The notes below the pieces were generated by a model that saw nothing but the letters and a program-made list of their open reading frames with translations, did no database searches and was not told the DNA's origin. A stretch of 64,000 nucleotides of DNA from Pseudonocardia benzenivorans CB1190 (GTDB lineage Bacteria; Actinomycetota; Actinomycetes; Mycobacteriales; Pseudonocardiaceae), in assembly GCF_000196675.2 (NCBI RefSeq), contig NC_015312.1:4216001-4280000 (forward strand). The letters are read 5' to 3'. This document shows positions 1-9,005 of the stretch, in pieces; position 1 is the stretch's first letter, and each line of letters starts with the position of its first letter. The position numbers and the translations under genes are program-made.

Positions 1-1
1 G

Positions 2-331
2 CACAGCCGGCCGGACGCCCTCGCGCCGGGCGTGCGCGTCGTCGGGTGGTGTGCGCTGCGACTCGCCGCCGGCGAGCTGGGTTTCGACGTGCCCGCCGAG
101 GCGCTGCCCGGTGAGCCCGGACCGGTGCCGGACGCGGCGACCCTGCACCGCCGCGCGGCGGTCACCGTGCCACCCGACCCCGCCCCGGTCGAGCAGGCCG
201 AGATGCTCGCGACCTGCATCGACGCGACGACCCTGCGCTGGGTGGCCTCGGCGCTCGCGGCCACCCCGGTCGTCCGGCCGGTCGCGCCGTCGCCGCGGCC
301 ACGGCACCGTTCGCAGGTCGGCGGGGTCTGA
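2..331 (+). CDS. C-terminal part of an unknown protein (5' end outside window)
   Basis: The reading frame is open from the left edge and ends at TGA 329-331, so this is the tail of a gene that starts upstream. About 110 residues are visible, including a GWCALRL segment and a proline/arginine-rich end. I do not recognise the family. It ends 17 bases before the GTG of the downstream polymerase gene, so the two may be co-transcribed. A GTG at 32 is an in-frame start, but the frame continues upstream of it without a stop, so a partial gene is the simpler reading. Confidence 0.5.
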   Translation, partial: HSRPDALAPGVRVVGWCALRLAAGELGFDVPAEALPGEPGPVPDAATLHRRAAVTVPPDPAPVEQAEMLATCIDATTLRWVASALAATPVVRPVAPSPRPRHRSQVGGV

Positions 332-348
332 CCGGCCACACTGGTCGG

Positions 349-1392
349 GTGTCGCCGACCCGCTGGGTGCTGCACGTCGACCTCGACCAGTTCATCGCCG
401 CGGTCGAGGTGCGGCGCCGTCCGGAGCTCGCCGGGCGGCCCGTCGTCGTCGGGGGCAACGGGGACCCCTCGGAACGGGCGGTCGTCGCCACCGCGTCCTA
501 CGAGGCGCGCGAGTTCGGGGTGCGTTCGGGGATGCCCCTGCGGGTCGCGGCCCGGCGGTGTCCCGACGCCGTCTTCCTGCCCTCGGACGGCCCCGCCTAC
601 GAGGAGGCGTCCGAGCGGGTCATGGCCGTGCTGCGCTCGTTCCCCGTCGTCGTCGAGGTGCTGGGATGGGACGAGGCGTTCCTCGGCGCCGTCACCGACG
701 ACCCCGAGGCGCTCGCCCACGACGTGCAGCGGGCCGTCACCGAGCGGACCGGACTCTCCTGCACCGTCGGGATCGGGGACAACACCCTGCGCGCCAAGAT
801 CGCCACGGAGTTCGGCAAGCCGGCGGGGACGTTCCGGCTGACCCGCTTCAACTGGTTCGCGACGATGGGCGACCGGCCGACGACCGCGCTGTGGGGCATC
901 GGCACCCGCACCGCGCGCCGGCTCACCGAGCTCGGGTACACGACCGTCACCGAGCTGGCCGAGGCCCGCCCCTCCGACCTCGCCGAGCGTATCGGTCCCG
1001 CGATGGGGCCGTACTACGTACAGCTGGCCCGTGGCATCGGTCGCGAGGAGGTGTCCGACGCGCCGCACGTCGCGCGCTCGCGCAGCCGGGAGACGACGTT
1101 CCAGCAGAACCTCGAGAGCTGGGCGGCCGTGCGCGAGGAGGTCGCGGCGCTCGCGCTGCGGGTCGCCGACGACGTCCGGGCCGAGGGCAGGCCTGCGCTG
1201 CGGGTGGGGGTCAAGGTGCGGTTCGCGCCGTTCACGACGCGGGGCCGGAGCGCGACGTTGCCGGCCCCGACCTCCGACCCTGACGACCTCGTCGCCGCCG
1301 CGCTCGCCGTGCTCGACCTGTTCGAGGAGCGGAACCGGCAGCGTCCGGTGCGGCTGCTCGGGGTGCGCGCGGAGTTCGGCCCGCCTCCCTGA
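349..1392 (+). CDS. dinB: Y-family DNA polymerase IV, DinB2-like
   Basis: Translesion DNA polymerase of 347 residues. The catalytic carboxylates are visible: D11 in VDLDQF and the D108-E109 pair in GWDEAFL. A palm/fingers stretch with ASYEAREFGVRSGMPL follows the first motif. A helix-hairpin-helix thumb segment (WGIGTRTARRLTELG) and a little-finger domain follow. The wording of the motifs (VLHVDLDQF, CPDA-FLPSD, GWDEA) is that of mycobacterial DinB2 rather than DinB1. The steric-gate position, five residues after the first catalytic Asp, is Ile16 where most Y-family enzymes have Phe or Tyr; Mycobacterium smegmatis DinB2 has Leu there. The start is GTG 349. The C-terminus ends in GPP with no obvious clamp-binding motif. 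Confidence 0.9.
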   Translation: MSPTRWVLHVDLDQFIAAVEVRRRPELAGRPVVVGGNGDPSERAVVATASYEAREFGVRSGMPLRVAARRCPDAVFLPSDGPAYEEASERVMAVLRSFPVVVEVLGWDEAFLGAVTDDPEALAHDVQRAVTERTGLSCTVGIGDNTLRAKIATEFGKPAGTFRLTRFNWFATMGDRPTTALWGIGTRTARRLTELGYTTVTELAEARPSDLAERIGPAMGPYYVQLARGIGREEVSDAPHVARSRSRETTFQQNLESWAAVREEVAALALRVADDVRAEGRPALRVGVKVRFAPFTTRGRSATLPAPTSDPDDLVAAALAVLDLFEERNRQRPVRLLGVRAEFGPPP

Positions 1393-1400
1393 CCCGCAGC

Positions 1401-1446
1401 GCCGCCGGTCAGGACGGCCGCCGGTCAGGACGGCCGCCGGTCAGGA
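1401..1446. repeat. Three tandem copies of a 16-bp unit at the 3' end of nurA
   Basis: The unit CGGCCGCCGGTCAGGA occurs about three times in a row between the polymerase stop and the end of the leftward nurA gene. The last copy contains the nurA stop codon (TCA on this strand at 1441-1443), so each copy offers an equivalent stop position. Confidence 0.75.
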
Positions 1447-2436
1447 GACGGGGCGCCAGGCCGCGCGGCGCAGCGCCCGGTACACGACGCCCGCGTCGCC
1501 GAGCCGACGGCGCAGCAGCCGCTCCAGCCCGCCGATCGGGTAGAGGTTCTGCGGCGCGCGGGAGTCCTTGTAGCCGTGGGAGGCATAGCGCGCCAACGTC
1601 GCCTGGCTCAGCGCCGCCATCGCGGCGGCCTCTCCCGCGGCCAGGGCGGCACTGCACTCCAGCCGCACCACACCGGCCCACGGCGACCCTGGCGCGGTGG
1701 GCAGCCGCAGGTACCAGGTGTGGCGCCGCCACGACGTGCCCAGCAGGAACACCGGGGTCCGCTCGCCCGGCGCCAGCGCCGCGACGACCGGGTCCAGCGC
1801 GGGCGGCAGGTACCGCGTGCGGTGGGTCTTGATGTAGCCCAGCGCCCGGGGCAGGTGCTGGCGGCCGCGCAGCGGACCGTCGACGACGAGCAGGTCGTCC
1901 TCGGGGAGACCACCCGCCTCACGGGCCCGGGTGGCCGCCTCGACCTCGATCTCGCCGAGGCGGTGCTGCAGGGCCAGCCCGAGGGTCTGCGCGGGCGCCA
2001 GGTCGGCCCGCGGCGGCACGACGACCGCGTCGTAGCGCCCGGCCGGGGTCTCGACGTCGACCGCCTCCGGCGCCGTGGTCAGCAGCGAGCGCGCCACCCT
2101 GACGGCCGTCGGCTCCGCCCGCTCCCCCGCGCAGCAGACGACACCGGCCGCGTACGACGCGCAGAGCGCCGCCGCGGTCCCGTCACCCGACTCGACCCAG
2201 GCCTGCGCGTCGATGCGGCGCACGCCGTCGACGAACAGCGTGGCGGCGGGCGGGCGCACCGCGGGGTCGGGCGGGACGGGCGCCCAGCGGTCGGGGGCGA
2301 GCTCCACCGTCGCGTCGACCGTCGCCTCCGAGACGGCGCCCTCGTCGCCGGACTCCGCGTCGAGCCCGGTGCCGTACGACGGGTCCCAGGGATCGACGGT
2401 GAAGCGCATCCGCGTCGCGGTCACCGTGTCGGGCAC
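1441..2436 (-). CDS. nurA: NurA-type nuclease domain protein
   Basis: Predicted DNA-end-resection nuclease of 331 residues, the usual partner of a HerA ATPase. Visible NurA-like landmarks, in order: an Asp in LFVDGVRR near the N-terminus, DDLLVVDGPLRGR in the middle, YIKTHR, a WYLRLP strand, and the C-terminal APQNLYPIGGLERLLRR, which corresponds to the YP-x-L-x-x-AH type end of the family. The start is taken as GTG 2436 because GGAGA lies six bases upstream; the frame is open further upstream but that part is arginine-rich and unlike a domain. It lies downstream of sbcC in the same direction with a VOC gene on the opposite strand between them. HerA is encoded about 14 kb upstream. The NurA assignment is by motif pattern; the exact catalytic residues need an alignment. 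Confidence 0.7.
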   Translation of the reverse strand: MPDTVTATRMRFTVDPWDPSYGTGLDAESGDEGAVSEATVDATVELAPDRWAPVPPDPAVRPPAATLFVDGVRRIDAQAWVESGDGTAAALCASYAAGVVCCAGERAEPTAVRVARSLLTTAPEAVDVETPAGRYDAVVVPPRADLAPAQTLGLALQHRLGEIEVEAATRAREAGGLPEDDLLVVDGPLRGRQHLPRALGYIKTHRTRYLPPALDPVVAALAPGERTPVFLLGTSWRRHTWYLRLPTAPGSPWAGVVRLECSAALAAGEAAAMAALSQATLARYASHGYKDSRAPQNLYPIGGLERLLRRRLGDAGVVYRALRRAAWRPVS

Positions 2437-2644
2437 GCGTGTCTCCGTCCGTCGGGGGCTGCGGCGATCGTCGCGGATCCGCGTGCCGCGGCGGTGCACC
2501 ACCCCCGGTTCGGCGCGTCGCGTCTGCCGCACGGGCCCGCCACCCGCCGTTCACCGATCCGCGGGCGCGAACTGTCGGTGGGGGGTGCCAGGCTCGGCCA
2601 CACCGCAACAGCCCGACCGGGCCCGACACTCACGGAGGTGTGAG

Positions 2645-3415
2645 ATGGCCACTCACGAGGGGCAGTGGAAAGCCGGCACGCCGTGCTGGGTCGACCTCAA
2701 CGTTCCCGACGTCCCCACTGCCACCGCGTTCTACTCCGCGGTGCTGGGATGGTCGTTCGTCGACACGGGCGCCGAGTTCGGCAACTACCAGATCGCGCAG
2801 GTCGACGGCAGGGCCGCGGCCGGCATCGGGCCGATCATGCAGGAGGGCCAGCCGTCGTTCTGGACGCTGTACCTGGCCAGCGACGATGCCGACGCGACCG
2901 CCAAGCTCGTCACCGACAACGGCGGGAGCCTCATCGCCGGCCCGATGGACATCCCGGGCAGCGGCCGGATGGTGATCGCCACCGACACCGCCGGCGCGGT
3001 GTTCGGGGTGTGGCAGACGCTGGGCATGAACGGTGCCGAGGTCGTCAACGAACCGGGCGGGCTGGTGTGGGAGGACGCCCGGCTCACCGACCCGGAGACG
3101 GCGCGCGCGTTCTACGCGGCGGTGTTCGGCTACACCTACGACGCCGTCGACGGCGCTCCGGAGGACTACACGACGTTCGCGCTCGACGGTGAGATCAAGG
3201 GCGGCATGGGCGGGCTGATGGGTGCGCCCGACGGCACGCCCAGTCACTGGATCGCCTACTTCGGCGCCGCCGACGTCGACGCGGCGGTCGCGCAGGTCCA
3301 GGCGAACGGCGGTTCGGTGATGATGGCTCCGCAGAACACACCGTTCGGCCGCATGGGGATCGTCGCCGACCCGTTCGGCGCCCCGTTCTGCCTGCACGGG
3401 GAGGTCACCGGGTGA
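2645..3415 (+). CDS. VOC (glyoxalase/bleomycin-resistance fold) family protein
   Basis: A 256-residue protein made of two VOC modules. The first starts with GTPCWVDLNVPDVPTATAFY and the second with GGLVWEDARLTDPETARAFY. Both show the DxxxAxxFY pattern after the first strand, and the second ends in DPFGAPFCL. The start ATG 2645 has GGAGG a few bases upstream. Family members include glyoxalases, dioxygenases and resistance proteins; the substrate cannot be read from the sequence. The gene is on the opposite strand between sbcC and nurA, converging with sbcC with only 30 bases between stops, so it is probably a later insertion into the repair locus. Confidence 0.85.
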   Translation: MATHEGQWKAGTPCWVDLNVPDVPTATAFYSAVLGWSFVDTGAEFGNYQIAQVDGRAAAGIGPIMQEGQPSFWTLYLASDDADATAKLVTDNGGSLIAGPMDIPGSGRMVIATDTAGAVFGVWQTLGMNGAEVVNEPGGLVWEDARLTDPETARAFYAAVFGYTYDAVDGAPEDYTTFALDGEIKGGMGGLMGAPDGTPSHWIAYFGAADVDAAVAQVQANGGSVMMAPQNTPFGRMGIVADPFGAPFCLHGEVTG

Positions 3416-3445
3416 GCGCCGCGGGGGCCCCGGCCCGGCACCGGG

Positions 3446-6400
3446 TCAGGGGCCCTCGCGCACGACCGTCGCGCTGCGCTGGTCGCGGCTGACCTGGAAC
3501 CGGACCGGCACCCGTTCGGCCAGCGCCGCGACGTGCGTGATCACCCCGACCATCCGGTCGCCGCGTCCCGCGAGGTTCTCCAGCGTGCTCGCGACGATCT
3601 CGAGGTTCGCCTCGTCGAGCGTGCCGAAGCCCTCGTCGAGGAAGATCGAGTCGAGCCGCGCGGCGCCGTCGGCGGCGAGCGAGGACATCTGCGCCGACAA
3701 CGCCAGCGCAAGCGCAAGGCTGGCCTGGAACGTCTCGCCGCCGGAGAGGGTCTTCACCGGGCGGTGCGCGTCGGCGTCGGCATGGTCGACGACGACGAAC
3801 TCGCCGTGGTCGTGGGTCAGCTCGAACTGGCCCCCGGACAGCTCCGCGAGGCTCTCGGAGGCGTCGGCGACGAGGACGTCGAGCGCGGAGGCGACCAGCC
3901 AGCGCGGGAACTGATCCGAGCGCAGCAGCTGCCCGAGCATGCGGGCGACCTGCTGGTTCTCCTCGGCCGCGGCACGGTCGGCACGCAGCCTGGCCGCCTC
4001 CGCGACGCGTTCGGCGAGCCGGTCGCGTGCCGCCTGCGCCTTGGCGTGCTCGGTGGCGACGACGGAGACCGCCCGCTGCACCAACCGGTCGGTCTCGTCG
4101 GCGGCGGAGCCGGTGCCCCGGGGCGGGGCGAGCTCGTGGCGCCCGAGGTCGTCGAGCAGGTCCGCGGTCAGCTGGTCGCGGCGGGCCCGTGCGGCGGTGA
4201 CCGCGTCACGTTCGGCCACGAGCCGGGCGTCGCGCTCGCGTGCGGCGGTGGCGGCCCAGCCGGCCAGCGTCTCCCACGCGGCGACGAGGTCGTCCCCCGC
4301 GACCGCCGGCGCCCCGAGCACGACGAGCGGGTCGCGTGCGGCGCGCAGCTCGTCCCACGCCACAGCGGCGGAACGGTCGGCCGCGGTCGCCGCCGCGGTC
4401 GCCTCGGCCGCCGCGGCGTGGGCGGCGCGCAGGGCGTCCGCGGCGGCACGGGCGTCGGCGTCGAGGGTGTCGAGCCGGTCGAGGAGGCGGGCGATCTCGT
4501 CGGGCGGCGGGGCGTCGGCCAGCGCCGCGACGAGCCCCTCGATCCGGCCGTCGAGCGCGGCCAGCGCCGAGCGGGCCGCCTGCTCGGCGCGGGCGGCGGC
4601 CGTCTCCCGGACGCGGGCCGCCGCGAGCGCCGCCTCGGCGGCGACGAACGTGGTGCTCGCGCGCTCGGCGGCGGCCGACGCCGCGGCCCGTTCGGCGCGC
4701 GCGGGCGCGGCCGCCGCATCCCGATCGGCCGCGGCGGCGCGGGCCCACGCGGCCAGTTCCGCCCAGGCGCCGGGCAGGTCCTCGTCGTCGACGGTGGGCG
4801 CGCCGAGCGCCACGAGCGGGTCCCTGGCGGCCCGCAGACCCGCCGCGGCCCGGCCCACCTCGGCACGCACCGCCTCGACGGCGCCGGCGGCCGCGTCGCG
4901 GCCGGACCTGGCACGGCGCAGCGCGTCGTCGGCCCGGGTCAGTTCGGCCTCGACGTCGTCGAGACGGCGCAGGTCGGCCCGCAGGGTCGCCGGATCGGCG
5001 ACGCCGCCCACCGCGCCGCGCAGTGCGGCGATCTCGGTATCGAGCCGGGCGAGGTCGGCGGCGGCACGGTCGGCGGCCGAGGCCGCGGCCGCGTCGCGGC
5101 CGCGCGCCCGGTCGAGCTCCGCGTCGGCCGCGGCGACCCCGGCCTCCGCGGCGGTGAGCGCGGTGGCGTCGACGGTCGGCGGCAACGTCGCGACGGTCTG
5201 CTCGCACACCGGGCACGGATCCCCGACGTGCAGCGCGGGGCGCAGCGCGGCGGCCCGGTCGGCCTGGGCGGCGGCGTCGCGCGCCGCACGGGCGCGGACG
5301 AGGGCCTCGCGGGCCGCGTCGAGAGCCGTCGCGGCGGCGGAGCGCTCGGCGGTGGCCGCCTCGAGCCGGGCCGCCAGCTCCGTGCGGCGCCCGGCTGCGG
5401 CGTCGAGCGCGTCGTGGTCGGCCAGTGCCTTCTCCAGGACGGTCCGGGCGGGCGTCGCGGCCCTGGCCTCGCGGGCGGCCGCGTCGGCCGCCTCCGCCTC
5501 GTCCAGCGCCTTGACCGCTGCGGCGAGATCGTCGTCGGCGGCCCGTCGTCGCCCGTCGAGCCGGTCGAGCCCGTCGGGGACGCGCAGCGAGCCGAGCCGC
5601 GCGCGTTCCGCGTCGAGCCGGGCGAGCTCCTGCTCGGCGGCGGCGAGCCCGGCCGCGGCGGCGTCGCGGTCCGCGCGGGCGGCCTCCAGCGCCCGGGCGG
5701 CCTCGACCACCGCCGCGGACGCGGCCGTCTCCTCGGCGGCGGCGTCGTCGAGCCGGCCGGCCGCGGCGGGCCGCTCGGCGCGGGCGGCCGCGAGATCGGC
5801 ATGGTCGCGGCGCGCCCGCTCCAACGGCCCGCGCGCCGGCGCGGCGTCGCGGGCGGTGCGCGCCGCGGTGTCGGCGGCGACGGCGTCGGCGACCACCCGT
5901 GCGGCCGCCGCAGCCGCGTCGGCCGCGCTCCGACGGCGGGCGTCGACATCGGCCGCACCGGCCGGGACCGTGATCCCGGCGAGCACCGCGCGCTCCCGCT
6001 CGGTGGCCGCCACCGCCGCCTCGGCCGAGGCGACCGCGCGCGCGGCCGCGGCGAGCTCCTCGGTGGCGTCCCCGACCCGGCCGACGAGTGCGTCCAGCGC
6101 CTCGACCCGCGCGGTCGCGGCGGCCACGGCGTCGTCGCTCGCGTCGTCGTAGGAGGACAGCTGGCCGGCCAGGACGTCGGCCCGCTCGCCGGACGCCGCG
6201 GCCTCGCGGTTGGCCTCCTTCGCGATCGCGTCGTAGACGTCGAGGCCCAGCAGCCGCACGAGCATCCGCTGCCGGTCGGCCGGCTTGGCGTGCAGGAACT
6301 CCGCGAACGCACCCTGCGGCAGGACGACGCACTGGCAGAACTGGTCGAAGGGCAGCCCCAGCAGCCGCTCCACCTCGGGCGTGACGCCCGAGTCGGCCGC

Positions 6401-6769
6401 GAGCACCTGGGTGTCGCCCTCGGCGTCCCCGGCGTCGACGAGCCGTTCCAGCCGGGCGCTGCGCACCGACACCTTGTCCTGCGCCGAGCGCCGCAGCTCA
6501 CGGGCCGCGACGTAGCGTTCGCCGCCGACGTCGAACACGAGCCGCACGACGCCGCGACCGACGCTCGGCGCGAGCGCCAGCCGCACGGCGCGCCGGTCGT
6601 CCCAGCGCGGCACCGACCCGTAGAGCGCGAAGCACATCGCGTCGACGACCGTCGACTTCCCCGCACCCGTCGGCCCGACGAGCGCGAAGTAGTCGGCACC
6701 GGTGAAGTCGACGACCGCCGGCTCCCGGAACGCCGCGAACCCCTGCATCTCCAGCCGGACCGGCCTCAT
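3446..6769 (-). CDS. sbcC: SbcC, Rad50-like SMC ATPase of the SbcCD nuclease
   Basis: ATPase subunit (1107 residues) of the SbcCD/Mre11-Rad50 complex, which tethers DNA ends and gates the SbcD nuclease. The N-terminal ABC half has Walker A GPTGAGKST near residue 30. A very long alanine/arginine-rich coiled coil follows. The zinc hook CPVC lies near residue 518 at the apex. The second coiled coil leads to the signature LSGGETFQASLALA and Walker B SIFLDEGFGTLD. Start ATG 6769 overlaps the sbcD stop as ATGA, which indicates translational coupling. The frame stays open upstream of this ATG through sbcD by GC bias only. It reads toward nurA. Confidence 0.96.
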   Translation of the reverse strand: MRPVRLEMQGFAAFREPAVVDFTGADYFALVGPTGAGKSTVVDAMCFALYGSVPRWDDRRAVRLALAPSVGRGVVRLVFDVGGERYVAARELRRSAQDKVSVRSARLERLVDAGDAEGDTQVLAADSGVTPEVERLLGLPFDQFCQCVVLPQGAFAEFLHAKPADRQRMLVRLLGLDVYDAIAKEANREAAASGERADVLAGQLSSYDDASDDAVAAATARVEALDALVGRVGDATEELAAAARAVASAEAAVAATERERAVLAGITVPAGAADVDARRRSAADAAAAAARVVADAVAADTAARTARDAAPARGPLERARRDHADLAAARAERPAAAGRLDDAAAEETAASAAVVEAARALEAARADRDAAAAGLAAAEQELARLDAERARLGSLRVPDGLDRLDGRRRAADDDLAAAVKALDEAEAADAAAREARAATPARTVLEKALADHDALDAAAGRRTELAARLEAATAERSAAATALDAAREALVRARAARDAAAQADRAAALRPALHVGDPCPVCEQTVATLPPTVDATALTAAEAGVAAADAELDRARGRDAAAASAADRAAADLARLDTEIAALRGAVGGVADPATLRADLRRLDDVEAELTRADDALRRARSGRDAAAGAVEAVRAEVGRAAAGLRAARDPLVALGAPTVDDEDLPGAWAELAAWARAAAADRDAAAAPARAERAAASAAAERASTTFVAAEAALAAARVRETAAARAEQAARSALAALDGRIEGLVAALADAPPPDEIARLLDRLDTLDADARAAADALRAAHAAAAEATAAATAADRSAAVAWDELRAARDPLVVLGAPAVAGDDLVAAWETLAGWAATAARERDARLVAERDAVTAARARRDQLTADLLDDLGRHELAPPRGTGSAADETDRLVQRAVSVVATEHAKAQAARDRLAERVAEAARLRADRAAAEENQQVARMLGQLLRSDQFPRWLVASALDVLVADASESLAELSGGQFELTHDHGEFVVVDHADADAHRPVKTLSGGETFQASLALALALSAQMSSLAADGAARLDSIFLDEGFGTLDEANLEIVASTLENLAGRGDRMVGVITHVAALAERVPVRFQVSRDQRSATVVREGP

Positions 6770-7941
6770 CGCGCACCCCCGGTGTCGGAACTGGTGACCG
6801 CGTCGTGCAGCCGGGCGAACAACGCGTCGAGCCGCGGGTCGGCGACCGCCCGGTCGCGGCAGTACTCGCCGAACAGCTCCGACGGGCTGCGCTCGGCCCC
6901 CCGGCCCTCCGACGGCCGCGACCCGCGGACCGGCGCCGCGAACTCGGGGTCGATCCGCACCTCCAGCGCGTTCGGCAGCACGGCCGTGACGTCCTCGCGC
7001 AACCCCGCCCGCGCGGGTTCGCGCACGAAGACGCGCAGGTAGTCGTCGCCGACGGTGTCGCGCAACGCGGCCAGCTCGTCGACCGTGCCGTGCAGCGTGC
7101 GCAATCCGCGGCCGGCGGTGACGGGGATGTCGGTGACCCGGGCGGGCGTCGTCGCCGTGGCCTCGACCAGGCAGACGACGCTCGTGTTGGCCTGCTCGCC
7201 GAAGTCGACCGCGAGCGGCGAGCCCGAGTAGTGCACCGGCGCGGGCGCGGCGAGCATCTGCCTGCGGTGCAGGTGGCCCAGCGCCACGTAGTGGGTGTCG
7301 GCCGGGAAGATCGACGCGGGCACCGAGTACTCGAAGATCGACTGGGCGAGCCGCTCCCCTCCCCCGAACGTGCCGTTGAGGACGGTGAGGTGCGCCGCCA
7401 CCAGGTTCACCGAGTCGGTGCGGAAACCGTCGGTGAGCGAGCGCACGATCCCGCGCAGCTGCTCGTCGTAGGCCGCGTTGTGCTGGGCCGGGAGCTGCGC
7501 GACGAGCTCGGCCGCCCGCACCGCGTAGCGCTGCGACAGGAACGGCAGCACCGCGATGCTCGCCCGCTCCCCGCCGCGGGTGACCATGTCGACGACGCCG
7601 CCCTGCTCGGCCGTCCGGACCGTCCCGACCAGGGTGATCCCGGCCGCCGCGGCGAAGGGCCGGTACGCGTCGAGCGCCGCGCCGTGGTCGTGGTTGCCGC
7701 CGATGACGAGGACCTCCGCCCCCGTACCCGCCAGCGCGGTGAGAGCCTGCACGACGAGCTGCTGCGCGGCGGCGTTGGGCGCGGCGGTGTCGTACAGGTC
7801 GCCGGCCACGACGACCAGGTCGACCTCCTGCTCTCGGGCGATCGCGACGATCTCGCGCAGTACCTCGCGCTGCTCGTCGAGCCGGCTGTGGCCCTTCAAC
7901 GTCTTGCCGACGTGCCAGTCGGCCGTGTGCAGGATGCGCAT
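6766..7941 (-). CDS. sbcD: SbcD, Mre11-like nuclease subunit
   Basis: Mn-dependent metallophosphoesterase subunit (391 residues) that cuts hairpins and resects ends together with SbcC. Phosphodiesterase motifs are complete: D8 and H10 in HTADWHVGK, D48 in GDLYD, N83-H84-D85-H86 in GGNHDH, then a histidine in VAAHLTVLNG, and GHLHRRQ. ATG 7941 starts the gene and the stop overlaps the sbcC start by four bases. Upstream lies a long non-coding palindromic repeat array instead of the gene expected in an uninterrupted herA-sbcD unit. Confidence 0.96.
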   Translation of the reverse strand: MRILHTADWHVGKTLKGHSRLDEQREVLREIVAIAREQEVDLVVVAGDLYDTAAPNAAAQQLVVQALTALAGTGAEVLVIGGNHDHGAALDAYRPFAAAAGITLVGTVRTAEQGGVVDMVTRGGERASIAVLPFLSQRYAVRAAELVAQLPAQHNAAYDEQLRGIVRSLTDGFRTDSVNLVAAHLTVLNGTFGGGERLAQSIFEYSVPASIFPADTHYVALGHLHRRQMLAAPAPVHYSGSPLAVDFGEQANTSVVCLVEATATTPARVTDIPVTAGRGLRTLHGTVDELAALRDTVGDDYLRVFVREPARAGLREDVTAVLPNALEVRIDPEFAAPVRGSRPSEGRGAERSPSELFGEYCRDRAVADPRLDALFARLHDAVTSSDTGGAR

Positions 7942-8141
7942 CGCCGCGAACGGTATTCGCCACCCCCGACAGGACCGCCGCCGGGCGCCCGGCGCGTCCC
8001 GCGGCCCGCCGCCGGGCGGTGAAGATGGACGCGGCGCAGGTGACCCGCCGCCCCGGGTGGGGCCGCCGCTCAGGTTGCCGCTGCCCAGGACGAAGGGACG
8101 GACGCCGACAACGGCCGCCGCTTCGTCGAGCCGCTGACCTG

Positions 8142-8875
8142 GTGATCACTGATCGCGGGACGTGCGGTGCTCTGTTCGACCTCAGCGTCCCTGGATCGAC
8201 GATCAAGTGCGCTCCGCCGCGGACGCCACACGCGCACACAGGCGTCCTCCCGTGTCCTCGACCCACGAGGATCCCCAATCATGATCACGATCCGCGGGAC
8301 CTGAGCGCCGCCCATTGCGCCCATGTCCCGGCGATGGCGATCAACGAGGTCCGGGACCGTGGAACTCCCTAGCTGGACGGCCACAGACCGCAGCCTGTCC
8401 CCGGCCACGGCGAAGATCGCCATGCCCGGGACCTCAGCGCTGCGTATTGCGCTCATGTCCCCGCCACGGCGATCAACGGGGCGGCCCAGCCATCAAACCC
8501 GCCCGCCGCGGACAGTCGCCGACCACAGCTGTCCCCGACCACCGCGAAGATCACCATCCTCGGGACCTCAGCACCACCCACTGCGCCCATGTCCCGGCAA
8601 CGGCGATCAACAGGGTCCCTCGGCCATGAAACCCCCGAGCCGGACCGCCGCGCACGCAGCCTGCCCCCGATCACTGCAGCGCCGTCGGTTGCGCCGATGT
8701 GGGGTGCTCGAGACGACCTCGGCGTCCCTGGACCGACGATCAAGGTGTGCTCCCCCGCGGACGCCATACGCGCGCAAGGCTTCCCCGTATCCCCTACCCA
8801 CGAGGATCCCCAACATGATCACGATCCGCGGGACCTGAGCGCCGCCCGTTGCGCCGATGTCCCCGTCACGGCGAT
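8142..8875. repeat. Array of ~135-bp imperfect palindromic repeats, left part
   Basis: Non-coding stretch upstream of sbcD. The conserved core reads roughly GATCACCATCCCCGGGAC, then about 24 bases (CTCAGCGCC...GCGCCCAT), then GTCCCGGCAACGGCGATCAA. The two outer parts are imperfect inverted copies, so each unit can fold. Cores start near 8142, 8281, 8411, 8547, 8680 (decayed) and 8815, a spacing of 130-139 bases. A second, longer copy relation links 8178-8332 with 8717-8865. No convincing gene is present; the frames across it lack start/RBS pairs and vary between copies. The last unit is cut by the IS21 element at 8875. Confidence 0.85.
8870..8875. repeat. Left 6-bp target-site duplication GGCGAT of the IS21-family element
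   Basis: GGCGAT directly precedes the terminal TGACAG of the element and recurs directly after the other terminus at 14799-14804. Joining the flanks restores a normal array unit (CACGGCGATCAACGG). Confidence 0.85.
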
Positions 8876-8966
8876 TGACAGCGGCCAGTCCAAACTCCCC
8901 GTAGGCGGCCATTTACCGCCCCACTGATGGCCAGCGATCTCCCCGCTGGCGGCCAGATATCTCCCC
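8876..8966. repeat. Left terminal repeats of the IS21-family element
   Basis: Four degenerate copies of a GGCGGCCAG...CTCCCC unit lie at about 8881-8900, 8904-8922, 8926-8944 and 8948-8966. Such subrepeats are the usual IstA binding sites in IS21 elements. Confidence 0.8.
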
Positions 8967-9005
8967 GGTGATCAAGCATCCGATGCCGGTGGTGAGGGTC
9001 TGCCG

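Noticed and set aside
3533-7042. Very long frames opposite sbcC and sbcD
   Set aside because: They are frame shadows of the GC-rich repair genes; no start, ribosome site or family motif supports them.
8142-8875. Integron attC sites
   Set aside because: The arms lack the GTTRRRY/RYYYAAC core pair, there are no cassettes between units and no integron integrase; the nearby integrase belongs to the element in istB.
8019-8927. Overlapping reading frames of 60-190 codons across the repeat array
   Set aside because: They lack ribosome sites and domains, occur on both strands, and change frame between copies; they follow from high GC and from the repeats.
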